Shown: positions 35,050 through 45,660 of the stretch, in pieces
Layout: every line of letters starts with the position of its first letter
Numbering within the stretch: the stretch's first letter is position 1
Assembly (NCBI GenBank): GCA_019914995.1
Contig: CM034144.1
Coordinates: forward strand, 4,495,489 to 4,559,488
DNA from: Acanthochlamys bracteata
Taxonomy: Eukaryota > Streptophyta > Magnoliopsida > Pandanales > Velloziaceae
Direction of reading: 5' to 3'
DNA length: 64,000 nucleotides
Made by a program: the position numbers and the translations under genes
The notes under the pieces: model-generated
The model's input: only the letters and a program-made list of their open reading frames with translations
Databases searched by the model: none
Told to the model about the DNA's origin: nothing

Positions 35050-35351
35050 AAAAATAAAACTAAATAAGTTTCTTGAAATATTCTAGAAACCGATATAGAT
35101 ACTAACAAATGCACATTTTGACGTACACTCATCATATCTCTTCACCAAGAATATTGTGCATATTCATTCCAACTGATTTTAAAATTTCACTCAAACTTTA
35201 AAAAATAAAACTAAATAAGTTTCTTGAAATATTCTAGAAACCGATATAGATACTAACAAATATACATTTTGACGTACATTCATCATATCTCTTCACCAAG
35301 AACATTGTGCATATTCATTCCCACTGATTTTAAAATTTCACTCAAACTTTA
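35050..35351 (+). repeat. Tandem duplication, two 151-bp units
   Basis: Units 35050-35200 and 35201-35351 start AAATAAAACTAAATAAG and differ at only a few positions (for example GCACAT/TACAT, CACTCA/CATTCA, AATATT/AACATT). The near identity in otherwise strongly decayed DNA points to a recent duplication. No function is seen in the unit. Confidence 0.9.
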
Positions 35352-35576
35352 AAATATAAAATTAAAAATTAAAAATTTAATTATTAAATTAGGTCTGTTG
35401 TGTTTCTTTGTATACAATATTGTTAGTAGACCTGATATCCAATTCGGTATTTACTTATGTGCTAGATATCAAAGTTCTTCTAAATAATCACATTTAATTG
35501 CCATAATACGAATTTTTAGAATCTTTCGGAAACTTAAAATTCTGGCCTATTCTATCCAAAAGGTTGTGCGTTTCAT

Positions 35577-36003
35577 TTATTTGCTTTGTGCTGACACTGA
35601 TTTTGCTGGCAAGCTAGATAGAAAAAGTACTAGTTGTTCATGCCAATTCTTAGGAGATTGCTTGATTTCTTGGTATTCAAGAAAGTAATCTTCTATAGCT
35701 TTATCAACAGCTGAAGCAGAATATGTAGCCGCAAAAAGTTGTTGCGCATAGATACTTTGGATCAAACACCAACTCCTGATTTTGGTTTTGATTTGAAAAT
35801 TGTCCCTATATTTTGTGATAATACTAGTGCAATTAAATTGTCAAAAAATCATATTCATCACTCACGCACAAAGCATATTGAATTAAAACATCATTTTATT
35901 CGTGAGCATGTGGATTGCAATGATATTGTTTTCCATTATGTAAATATTGAAAATTGACTTGTTGATATTTTTACGAAGCCTTTGGATCTAATCGCTTTTT
36001 AAA
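35577..36003 (+). pseudogene. RNase H end of a SIRE-like copia element
   Basis: ALSTAEAEYVAAKSCCAQI (about 35697-35752), FCDNTSAIKLSKNHIHHSRT and KHIELKHHFIREHV (35805-35910), and LVDIFTKPL (35958-35985) form the C-terminal half of a copia RNase H. The wording is that of the SIRE/Maximus lineage. There is a frameshift near 35740 and a stop at 35955. Everything upstream (gag, IN, RT) is missing, so only the 3' end was kept. Confidence 0.82.
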
Positions 36004-36415
36004 AATTTGCACTGAAATTAGTTTGTGTTATTTATAAATTTGTATTTCAAATATTATATTTTGTGATGTTTTGAGTTTTCAAATAATGTTTGTTTATGAT
36101 TAGTTAGTTTATGTAGTTGGATTATTCAGTAAAAAGAAATTGTAATGATTAATAATGCTTGTTTTGATATGGACAAAAATATTGTGCTTCGGCTATGGTA
36201 TAACATTCTCTTTGTGATGACATAAAGTGGGAGAAGATCTCTGAGAATAATTAGCAGGACTGCAAATGGAAAGGGGGAGAAGACTTTAGCAGATTAAGGG
36301 GAGAACATTAGTTTTAAAAACTCCAAGCAGAACATCAAATGAATTATGTTCACACCTTAATTTATAGCACAAAATAATTCTTTTAAGGTTTTGTTATCAT
36401 AAAAAAGGGAGAGAT
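36004..36415 (+). other. 3' untranslated part of the SIRE-like element with polypurine tract
   Basis: Non-coding DNA between RNase H and the LTR. It ends in the purine run AAAAAAGGGAGAGA (36401-36414) directly before the LTR start TGTTG. A related GGGGGAGAAG run occurs near 36270-36300. Confidence 0.65.
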
Positions 36416-38206
36416 TGTTGTGGTTCCTGTTGATTTTGATTATAACAAATTATGAAAGAATTATATAGATGCTTTGAAGATTCGGGCATGGAAACTTTGG
36501 AAGACTCTCAGCTTGGAAGATGACCGTCAAGGAAAAGATCGAGTCAAGAAAACATCTACATTGATCGAGAAAAATTTCCAAAGATATGAAGTTCATATGT
36601 TGTTTGTTGGAGATTTACACAAATAGAAAGCTGACCAGTTAGCCACTTTCTAATTGAATTTATGAGCACTCTGAGCAACTGATTGAAGCCTTGTCTTTTG
36701 GGAACTTGTTAAGGTTCATATAGACTACATGATCGAGTTGGTTGTATCATAATCCATTCTGGAATTCACGCCGAAGATACATTGGAAAATGGCATCCCAC
36801 TCAATTTAGAAGAAATTTTATTGGGCAAGTCTGGATTGCTGATTGGGTCCTTATGTTTCTTACTCGATAACTCTTACCTCAGCCATCCAATTGAAGCTCT
36901 ATTTTTTTTCTTATTAAAAAAGATGCATCAAAGTTATTTCGTACCAAAATTTAGCAAATAATGTGAAGTAATGAAGTCAAGAAAAATCAAGAAAGTTGCT
37001 GTATCAGATGGTGGACAACAAAAAATAGATGATCAACACATCAAATTTCGAGTTCAATTTCTCTTAATTCACTCACTCCTTTGGAGGTCTTTTTTTGTTT
37101 TTTTTTTTTTTTTTTGGGTATGTGGTCAAAATGTCAAAGTTATTGCAGACCAAATTTGAGAGGAAAATGTGTAGAAGTGTAGTCACGAAAAATCAAGAAA
37201 GATGACTAGTTGACAGACAAATCACTAGCTGCTCTGATTGAGTTCAGAATCGATTTTTGAATTGATTTGGTTTGCTTGAAGCTGTTAGATGGAGATTTGT
37301 TGCATGCAGAGGTGATATTGAAGCTCAAAATTATTGCATATACATTGAATGAGAAGATCCACTTAGCAAAAATACAAAATTTCAAATTGCACAGATCAGC
37401 TCAAGAAGGAAACCTGTAGAAAGCAATATTTTCTATTATATTTTCTGTATAAAAGCAATCAAATCCAGCCATTCCAGTTATTTTCAACATAGCAGATTCA
37501 AGAGGAAATGCAACGGATACAAGAGGCATTGCATCAATAAGAAGAAAAACCGACACTAGAGAAAAAGATATTGAAAAACAGTGAGCATCTTGTACAAATA
37601 CAACTGAACTTGTCAATGAGTTTTCTCATTTAGCTTTTGTGATCCTCTCATGCTTTCTTCACTGAGTTATTTCTTGTTGTTTTGAGAGTGATCTAAGACT
37701 TATAATTGAGCAATTACTTTTTTGTAATCTTGCTAAAAATTCTATAAACGAGAACCTGCGAGTTCTCAGAATTATAGATAATTTAGGCTTAGGCTGTCTA
37801 AGTTGTTCATAAGGCTTTGACTAAGACTTGTGAGGGTTGTAGACCTGTGAGGACTAGGGTGCCTGGGAGGTTTGGTCGGGTTGTCCTTGCAAGGAAACTC
37901 AGGTTGAGGCGAAGGTATTCAGCAAAGCATCAAGTCTCAATTGTATCGCTGGCGAACAATAGTGGATTGACTTGTAGGATTACAAATGTCGGGAGGCAAG
38001 ATTGATCTTACTGAACTACGCAAAAATTATTGTGCCTCTCTTGTAATTGATTTTTTATCTATCATACTAATGTTGTTGTTTTACAAGAATAGTTGGTAAT
38101 TATTGGCCGTTTAACTATTGCATAGTAAACAATTTAAATTGCCATTTTAGAATTTCTAAAACTTAATTCACACCCCCATTCCGCCTCTCTTAAGTTGCTT
38201 TTTACA
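36416..38206 (+). repeat. 3' LTR of the SIRE-like element
   Basis: Starts TGTTGTGGTTCCTG after the polypurine tract. The end is placed at ...GCTTTTTACA, shortly after CACACCCCCATTCCGCCTCTC, a C-rich word typical near the end of SIRE LTRs. The size of about 1.8 kb is large. The GC-richer part at 37800-38000 is LTR and the open frame there is not a gene. The right boundary is uncertain by some tens of bases because no second LTR is available. Confidence 0.7.
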
Positions 38207-39320
38207 AGATTCTCTAAAAGATCGATCCGAATTTGACCTGATTATTAAATATATTAGATTATTATTAATAATTTTAATCCGTATAAATTTATAGATTAAA
38301 TTGAACAAATTTGATCCGATTATTAATGGATCATCCTAAAATCGATCTACCAATCTAAATTGTCGGTTCTAAGAAGTAGCCAATACATTTCTGAAACAGT
38401 GATGACAACTGATTGCTTATCATGAATTAATCAGCTTAATTTGGACCAACATGCACAAGTTAAAACAAACACATCTAAGAACCTTGGATCTGTTTTTCAT
38501 TGAGGAAGGCGGTGCCAAGTATGGATGCATGATATGCACCAAAAGAAAAAAAAACATCAACGGTCCGGGTGACGGGGATATATTTATAAACTAACTTCAC
38601 TTCTACTCGTACAAATATAAGAATAAAAAAGAAAGACGTATTCATTCTAAACACATTCCAAACAGATATAAAGGTTTACTGTCTCCTGATACTTCCTCAT
38701 CAATACAAATATTAATTTTTTACCAACTACTCGCACAAATTTCATAACTATTCCGTCAAACTCCAACTATCTACTTAAAATTACTATACTATTTAATACT
38801 GCATAAGTATACTAGATCCTAAATATCTAGCGAGTCCCATGGCACGGATTCCATACTAGTCTACTTGTATGTATAAGAATCCCTGAGAGACAAACGGTAG
38901 ATTGCCGCAATCTGTTATAGCCTGAAAATGGGGATGGAAGAACACATGAACACTTCAAAATATCTAAATACTGGAAAGTCGTTCATAGAAGAAGAAGCAT
39001 AGTTGTGTCTCAAAATTATAGATGCATTGATATTGCTGTTGCTTTATGGAAGAGATTAGCAAAATGGCAGCATCAACTCCACCCAACGGGTCTATGTGCT
39101 CTTGTGAGGATGTAAGTTTAATTTTATGTTCATACTTCAAATTATTTTGCATGAACAAAAAGAAAGACTTCCTTTCATTCAAATGACAAACCAAGAAAAT
39201 ATCATCTAAATGCACGAGAAGTTGTGACATTTTAAGACTGAACATAAACATTTTAAATTTCAGATTCAAACCAGTACTTGGACACTTTGTTCACGTGTCA
39301 GCAACTTGCGTCTGCTTTCT
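38207..39320. other. Spacer downstream of the C2 gene
   Basis: 38215-38360 carries the same GATCCGATT words as 34600-34760. The rest includes the 3' untranslated region of the C2 gene, on the minus strand. The minus-strand frame 38964-39269 shows no domain. Confidence 0.4.
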
Positions 39321-42300
39321 TCAGTAAGGTGGCGGATATGGATATGGCACTGTGCATAAATAGTTATTCATCAAACAATCCAATGTATTTTCATAAGATA
39401 CTATATATATGTCACGTTTTCTCTAACGTTGCGTGAATAGTTTTATACCTGGTGGATAAGATGACTGATAGGGAGGAGGGGGTGGATATGTTTGTTGTGG
39501 ATATGTTGGCGGGGGATAAGGCTGAGCAGGGTAGCCTTGCTGCATTAGAGGTGGCGGAGGGTAAGCAGAAGTTGAGTAAGGATCAGGATTAACTGGTGGA
39601 TAGCTTGATGGATAAGTAGATTGGTATCCTCCCATTGGCGGGTAAGGAGCAGCTGTCATTCGTGCAGGAGCAGGTTGAGCATATGGATTAGGTTGTCCAT
39701 ATGGAGGCATTGCAGCACTAGGGGCCATGTATGAAGCGACTGGGGTAGCAGATTTCTGCATCTATGTTCTATACCATTTCAGCTCCATTCAATACTTATC
39801 AACACAAATGAAAGCAAAAGCATATAAATGGCACTCACCTGGGAGTAAGCATTCGCCTGGGCATTTGCATAGTGCATTATGAGTTTCACTTCTCCGGCAT
39901 ACCTGTGGCAAAAATGATAGATAAATAGTGATTATGTAGCTGCTTTGTTTTGCAAGGATCACATTGTGAGGTTTTAAACTTCTTTGCTTACCTGCCCGAT
40001 TTACTTTGAATTGGCCACGATGAGTCATCGTAACCCTGGGAAAGAACTTTGTTTAGCTGCACTCTGCAAGAAAATTGCATTTCAGATCATCAGCATCCTT
40101 TCAAAATATTGCTAGACGAGATCCAACAATCGCCTCACCATGACACAAAATCAGCAGTGATAGTTCACTGCTTAACTACTCAGAAAGTTCACATTGTAAG
40201 TTTACCAAAGAGGCAACTAAGTATCAATTGGCAGAAAGATTGATGCAAACAATCATCTTGAATTTGGTTCATCTTTTTGGTCTCCCAATTACGACTGCTG
40301 ATGCAGTACAAGTGGCATGCATTACCCATCCAGGGCACTGTGAGTACTGATCAGACATCCCAGGCAAAATGGCATCCAGTCAGCAGCAAGATGATGCGTT
40401 GCAGGACCACACAACACTCCACCAACCTTGGACAGAACCACACGTCACACCTCCTAGTCTGCCCATGGCGTCGACTGTGCCTATAGCACATCTATAATTC
40501 TAAACTAACTTTATGGCCCAGTAGCTTACCGTCTGGATCTCCCACTTAAGTCACGCATCCACCCTGTCTTAATGTGTTTCAGCTCCAAGATGGCCATTTT
40601 GCTTCTGCAAGCTCAGTTGCTCACTCCTTCGGCTAGGAGAAGACGACCACCTCCATTTGGGTCCTCGTGGCATACTCAGTTGTGCAATTGTCTAGCAAGA
40701 CTTCTTTTTGATGAGAGGTCTTGGTTACGTAGGAGGGATTACTAGATTCTGAATCAACCTGGGAGGATCTCTCGACTATGTAGAGGCGTTTCAAGCTTGA
40801 GGATTGGTTCTCTGGAGGAAGAAAATGGTTTGCTCCTGATTACTGCTACTGATGTACTATAGGGTGACATTGTGTTACCCATGCAGGGCACATGAGCGCA
40901 TTGATCAGATCCTAGGCACAATGGCACCTAATCAGCAATATGTTGATGCTTGACAGGGAACACAACACTGCCCAATCCAGCTTGGACAGCACAACAAGCA
41001 ACACCTGCTCCAGGTCTGCCTATGGAGCAGACTGGCACGTTGTCACACTGCGTAGCCAGAACACTTTTGTGGTCACACTCAACTAAACCAGGCACCAAAC
41101 GAGCTGTTATGCCTAGATTACCAGCCCATATGATTAGGCAATAGAGATAGATCTACCCGATCAGGCAATTTGCATATCAGTCAACCAATCTACCACTCAA
41201 TCTGCCAGGACACCTATAGGTTCCCTTCTTCTTATGTCTTAGATGGCAATCCTACTGGAGTCACTTTGGTAAGCATTCGCTTTTAAATATTATGCATCTC
41301 CTTTGGAGAGAAATTAAAGAATAACAAGCTTCTTTCCATTTCCTGTTCTGTTTCTGCTGTTGTTTTCTGTTCTTTTAGTTACTTTTTGCCGTACTGTATC
41401 ACATATGCATGACTTAATATTTACTTATCCAAATGCACTCGTACCCAAATGTTAATAAAGCAAAAGTCAAATACTTTCATTTTTGCACTTTATGATTCAT
41501 TTTGCAAGTCAAAAGTCTTTACGTAATCATTGTCTAGTTGTCTACCTGCCAGAACCGATGTAGTCATCAAAGGTAAGAGTATTGCTGTTCCACACGGTAA
41601 TTGAAATTTCTCTCAGGCCTTCGATGAGAGGGATGATAGTCTTCTCTTGGAACACAGGGTTCTTCCCTCCATCTGAAACCCCGAATTCCCAACACCACAA
41701 ACAATCATCAAAGAGATTAATAAGAAAAAAGGGTTCCTTTAAGACTGGTAATTCACTGAAAACTGCACTCCAGCCGCTATTCATACACACAAATATAAGG
41801 AAATAAGGAAGGGCTGAGATATAAAGATCCATAACTGATGATTTTGCCATTTTGAAGATTAATTCACAAACACAACAACCAAATAAGGGTAGAATACTAG
41901 TGTTCATAGATGAATTGTTATTTTCAGAGTAGTTACAAGAACAAGAACAACAGACTCTCTGCTATACAAATTCTCTCAAGTAATTGTGCGTAAGTTCGAT
42001 GGCAATATCTTCGAGTCAGCCCCAGAGCAGAGAGAGTGTCTTATAAGTCTAAGTCCGTTATATTCTACTAAGTCTTGTTAGGCAGATCTAGTCTACTACT
42101 ATAAACCACTATTCTTTTCACAAAATCAACATACAGAAAGCAATCGAAACTAACAGAAGAAGAAGAAGATGATGATTAGAAACATACCAGTACAAGTTCT
42201 ACTTCTAAACTTGGTGGTTGCATACTCGAGGCAAACATAAGGGTCTTGCCGCGAAATCCATTCTGTATCTTTCAGCCTGCTGCACCCAACAACTACCCAA

Positions 42301-42446
42301 AACAAAACAAACATTTCTAAACTATATTAACACCAGAATTTCACAAAAAAATATTCCAAAAATTTTCAGATTTTCTTTTAATTTGTTAACTAACCTGTGA
42401 CATCAAGAAGCTGGCCTTGGATTCCTGTTACTGCTGTCATGGACAT
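39321..42446 (-). CDS. C2-domain protein with proline-rich C-terminal tail
   Basis: Seven exons (42446-42395, 42292-42188, 41672-41546, 40063-39992, 39902-39839, 39761-39449, 39349-39321) join in phase with GT-AG introns to give 253 residues. Residues 5-134 form one C2 domain: IQGQLLDVTVVG, RQDPYVCLEY, DGGKNPVFQEK, VWNSNTLTFDDYIGSGR, and the last strand GEVKLIMHYANA. Residues 141-253 are a Pro/Tyr-rich tail of YPP repeats ending VPYPYPPPY. The domain resembles plant elicitor-responsive protein 3 and 16-kDa phloem protein 1, which bind phospholipid. Loop 3 has Asn81 and Asn83 where calcium-binding C2 domains usually have Asp, so calcium dependence may be weak. No transmembrane segment. The exon-6 acceptor could be 6 nt later. 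The start chosen gives MSM; the second Met is also possible. Confidence 0.92.
40270..41225. repeat. GC-richer insert with two direct repeats in intron 3 of the C2 gene
   Basis: Within the 1482-bp intron (40064-41545) two similar segments, about 40295-40500 and 40855-41075, share words such as TTACCCAT(C/G)CAGGGCAC, TGATCAGA, GCA(A/C)AATGGCA and TCTGCC(C/T)ATGG. Base composition is clearly richer in G+C than the flanks. It may be a short LTR-flanked element or a duplicated unit. No coding domain is readable in either direction. Confidence 0.6.
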
Positions 42447-43185
42447 CGAGCAAGAAGGAAATAAAGAGAAGATGAAAAAGGACGTGAATATCTAGATCTT
42501 GGCTAAGGAAGGCAGCACTGATTAAACGACTAATAAGAACCATCCTATCACGCAGAGTCAACGAAACGGCGAAGTATCATAAACAAATGAATTATATTAA
42601 ATTGTACGGCGACTAACTAAATCTTTTTAAACCTCTTTCTTCTCTTCTTAGCAAGAGACGCATCAAACTATACGGTATCCACGAAATATAAATTTAACAT
42701 TCTTGCTTTATATGGCTTAATTTAGGACATATTTGACTGAGCTTTAAATTTAAAATTTTTGAACAAAAATTGCTGTTTATATATTTTTTGAAAAAAAAAA
42801 TTGATGAACTTTTGATTAGAAATTATTTTTTTTGAATTCTGTTTGAATAAAATTTACTATTTAAATTTTTTTATAAAAAAAAGTTTTAAAATATATTTAA
42901 CTAAGCTTGTACTTATAAGTGAAGAAAATGTATAATAATCAGAATGCTATTAGATATATAATAAGTAATATATTATTAAATTTCTTAATTTATTTTATAT
43001 ATTATCTAAAATTTTAAATTTAATTTTATAACATATTTTATAATACTTTTTATTTAATATTTTTTATATTAATATTTATAAATTTATTAATAAATACTTT
43101 TATTATTATTATTATTATTATTATTATGTAATAATATTTTTTAAATACTTTAATGTAACTGTAATTGTATTATCTTATAGACAAG
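42447..43185. other. Upstream region of the C2 gene, then AT-rich repeat
   Basis: 42447-42700 should hold the leader and promoter of the minus-strand C2 gene, but no TATA box is evident. 42715-43150 is another copy of the AT-rich repeat family and contains a pure (ATT)n microsatellite at 43101-43128. Confidence 0.45.
43101..43128. repeat. (TAT)n microsatellite
   Basis: About nine uninterrupted copies of TAT/ATT within the AT-rich repeat. Confidence 0.9.
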
Positions 43186-43189
43186 TTCA

Positions 43190-43435
43190 GTGGGGATAGA
43201 GAGTTTGCAACATTACTGACAGCAATGTTATGGAAACTATTATAACTAGCATTAAAGCTGGAAAATGCCCTAAAGAGTTGGTTGTGCTCGTTGTTCTCAA
43301 AGATAAATCTGCTGAATGTGAACCTGACCAGTTAAAAATAAAATTCTAAAGAGCAATTCAGAAAAATTTGAACCCCTATTCAAGATAAAGACTTGCTGTT
43401 GTAAAGATGCCACATGATGACCATACATACTAATA
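43190..43435 (+). pseudogene. Coding-like relic of unknown family
   Basis: One + frame reads VCNITDSNVMETIITSIKAG, KCPKELVVLVVLKDKSAECE, PDQLKIKF, a stop, and RAIQKNLNP. Its composition and low stop density suggest an old coding exon, perhaps the end of an AMP-forming acyl-activating enzyme, but the match is from memory and weak. No neighbouring exon was found. Confidence 0.25.
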
Positions 43436-43532
43436 CCAGTTATGACTTTAAAACTACTACTGAAATTCTGCTTCGCTTTTGTGAAATGAGTAGGTAAGTT
43501 TTGCCAAAATTGTTCCTAAGAAACAAGATAAC

Positions 43533-43644
43533 CAAATGAAAATCCGAGCATCAAAAGCTCCATAGCAATACTCAACCATGATTATAATCAAATCAAAATC
43601 CGGGCATCAAAAGCTCCGTAACAATACTCAACTATGATTCATTA
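43533..43644. repeat. 56-bp tandem duplication
   Basis: Two adjacent units share AAAATCCG(A/G)GCATC, AAAAGCTCC and AATACTCAAC, with a period of 56 bp and a few substitutions between them. Confidence 0.85.
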
Positions 43645-43884
43645 ACAACTCACACCAAAATGACATTAATCAATTATGATCCTGAGAAACAGCATAGCTT
43701 AAGCATTTAGCAAGTACAAGCCTAACAACATAGGTCTTACGAGAGTAGAACTACTTTCAGGACATTTTTTAAACATAAATGATAGCAAGTCTTCGAGAAA
43801 GTAAAACAAACTTATGAGAAAATTAAAACAAATTATATTAGTACAGAGGCTCTGCCTAGGAAAACAACTAATCAGCACAGCCTC

Positions 43885-44066
43885 CTAGCCTCACATTCCG
43901 ACTCTAGAAGGATAAGAATGTCCCCTTCCTTGAGTAGGCCCTTCCTACATCTGCTTAGATAAGCCATATTTGGGAGGAGAATATGCGCTTCATGCTTGGG
44001 TAAGCCATCCTACAACTGCTTCCTCTATCCCAGCAAGGCCTCGGCTTGTTGACACTCATTGACAAC
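43885..44066 (-). pseudogene. HSP110-type (HSP70-14/15-like) C-terminal exon relic
   Basis: On the minus strand, after an acceptor (TATGTGCAG, ending 44067), the frame reads VVNECQQAEALLG, a stop, RKQL, a stop, DGLPKH. This closely follows the C-terminal helical domain of plant HSP110 proteins (ECxxAEAWLREKKQxQDxLPKH), with W, R, E and Q codons changed by single bases, two of them to stops. A later GATGTAGGAAGG fits the SADVRRKA part in a shifted frame. The rest of the gene is not found, so this is a pseudogene fragment. Confidence 0.55.
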
Positions 44067-45239
44067 CTGCACATATACATCAACAGAACATAAGATCTTG
44101 TGCTTCAACAGAATTAAAGTAAGATTTTCTTATTCACAGAATTAGAATCATATGGCTAATGATTAACAAGAACGTCGAACTCCAAACACAAACTACTTTC
44201 CAACAAAGTTTTGAAAAACTTATCATTAACAAAGTCAAGATACTAAACCTCCACACTATAACATAAAAGTTTTAAACTAAAGCAAAACACGACAACCTAC
44301 AGAAGATGCATTCTGCTGAACATTCCAAACAGCAGTTCTTTGGCACAACAGGTTCACACATAAACACCCTATAATCAATAAAATCCTTGAAAAAGGACTT
44401 CAACACATAGAATAAGCATTAAATATGGTCATAATATTTTACTTTCTCCAACAGGATTGTTGTCATATAGCTTTTTTCATGGGTTTATCATGTAGTAAAT
44501 TGATAAAGAACATTGTTCTACTCATAAACATCTCAGTGGCAGGCAAGTTTCAAGTTTATCTAAAGGAAAGCAAGAGGCTATTGCAAATTGTCCATCAAAT
44601 TTCACCACAACCAACTAGAAATCTAGAACCTAAGTACCCTGGCATGACAAAGACTAACTTAAACCAGCTATTGACGAGCAACATCCAAATGACAGCATAA
44701 GCTTTGAAACATGCATCCCCTTCTAAGTCCACAGACAATAGTATTTTGCAATGAGCTTCTCTAGTTGGATTTTCTGTTTTTTTTCCCAACAGACGTTAGA
44801 GAAGCTACAAGAAATACAAAAGCATGGCCTGTCTAGCAGGATCAGAACCTTCACAAGAGAAACAACTCAAATACAATTTCCAAAAATATGAGAGAAGTAT
44901 ACAAGCTATTCATCAACCAAAACAACATTCATCCACCTCTTGTTCAACAAATTCAGCAAAATTGAACAAAATTTTCTGAATGCTGCATAGACGTAAAAAA
45001 CTACTGCTGAAAACTGAAACAAAACAAAATCATCTCTGAAACACATAAAACACAACAAATCAATTAGTTACTGCTAATCTTAACAGTAAATATCAGATAT
45101 ATAGATCCAACTTCAAATTTTAACCCAAAAAAGAATTAAAAATCGAACCACTAGCAGTGATACTTAATGAATCGGAGTTAAATAGTCATAAACATAACGG
45201 AATAACCGTAGAAGAAATACTAGAAATATACCATTATTT
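44067..45239. other. Spacer, no assignable gene
   Basis: Neither strand shows a protein domain. If the leader-like tract at 45240-45660 and the HSP110 relic belong to one pseudogene, this would be its intron or collapsed middle part. Confidence 0.35.
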
Positions 45240-45660
45240 TCTTATTGGAATGCAATCTCATGGAATTCGATTGAAGGCCAAGCAATAGAGAGAGAAGAAC
45301 GAGAAGCACAAATTGATGAAATTGATGTAATGAGAAGGAATAAAAGAAGAAGGAGAAAAGAAACTACAAGGAGAAAGGACGATTCGGGCAGCAATAAGTA
45401 GACGCATGGCTACTGGTAGGAAGACGCACCGACGCGCTCGCGAGCTCGATTTCAATCCAAATTGATGGTAGAATAATCTGCATCGGTATAAGAAGAATGT
45501 CAAAAGAAAGATTTCAATCCAAACTAATACGATCGGCGCCGGGAAAGAAAGATCCAGCGGAAGATTGATCTTACAGGTAGCAGCGGCTGCCAAAGTATGA
45601 AGCAAATCGGGAGAAAGCAAAAATGGGGAGAGAACGAGAGAAGTGAGTGGGTAGAAGATT
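45240..45660 (-). other. Leader-like or pseudogene 5' region
   Basis: GC-richer and, read on the minus strand, rich in CTTCTC words, ending in a possible donor (AATGGTATAT near 45230). A 120-residue minus-strand frame (45258-45620) lacks any domain. It looks like the promoter and leader of a plant gene. It may be the front of the HSP110 pseudogene or of a non-coding transcript. Confidence 0.35.

Noticed and set aside
35041..35360. CRISPR-like array
   Set aside because: There are only two long, almost identical adjacent units with no spacers. It is a simple tandem duplication in plant DNA.
37817..38005. 62-residue basic frame resembling a small ribosomal-type protein
   Set aside because: It lies within the SIRE-like LTR. 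The Arg-rich look comes from the GC-richer LTR sequence.
39789..40486. Frames around C2 exons 4 and 5 and in intron 3
   Set aside because: They overlap true exons in another frame, or lie in the intronic repeat, and show no domain.
45258..45620. 120-residue minus-strand frame
   Set aside because: Hydrophobic composition comes from CTT-rich leader-like DNA. No conserved motif, and the spacing of stops is not informative in such sequence.
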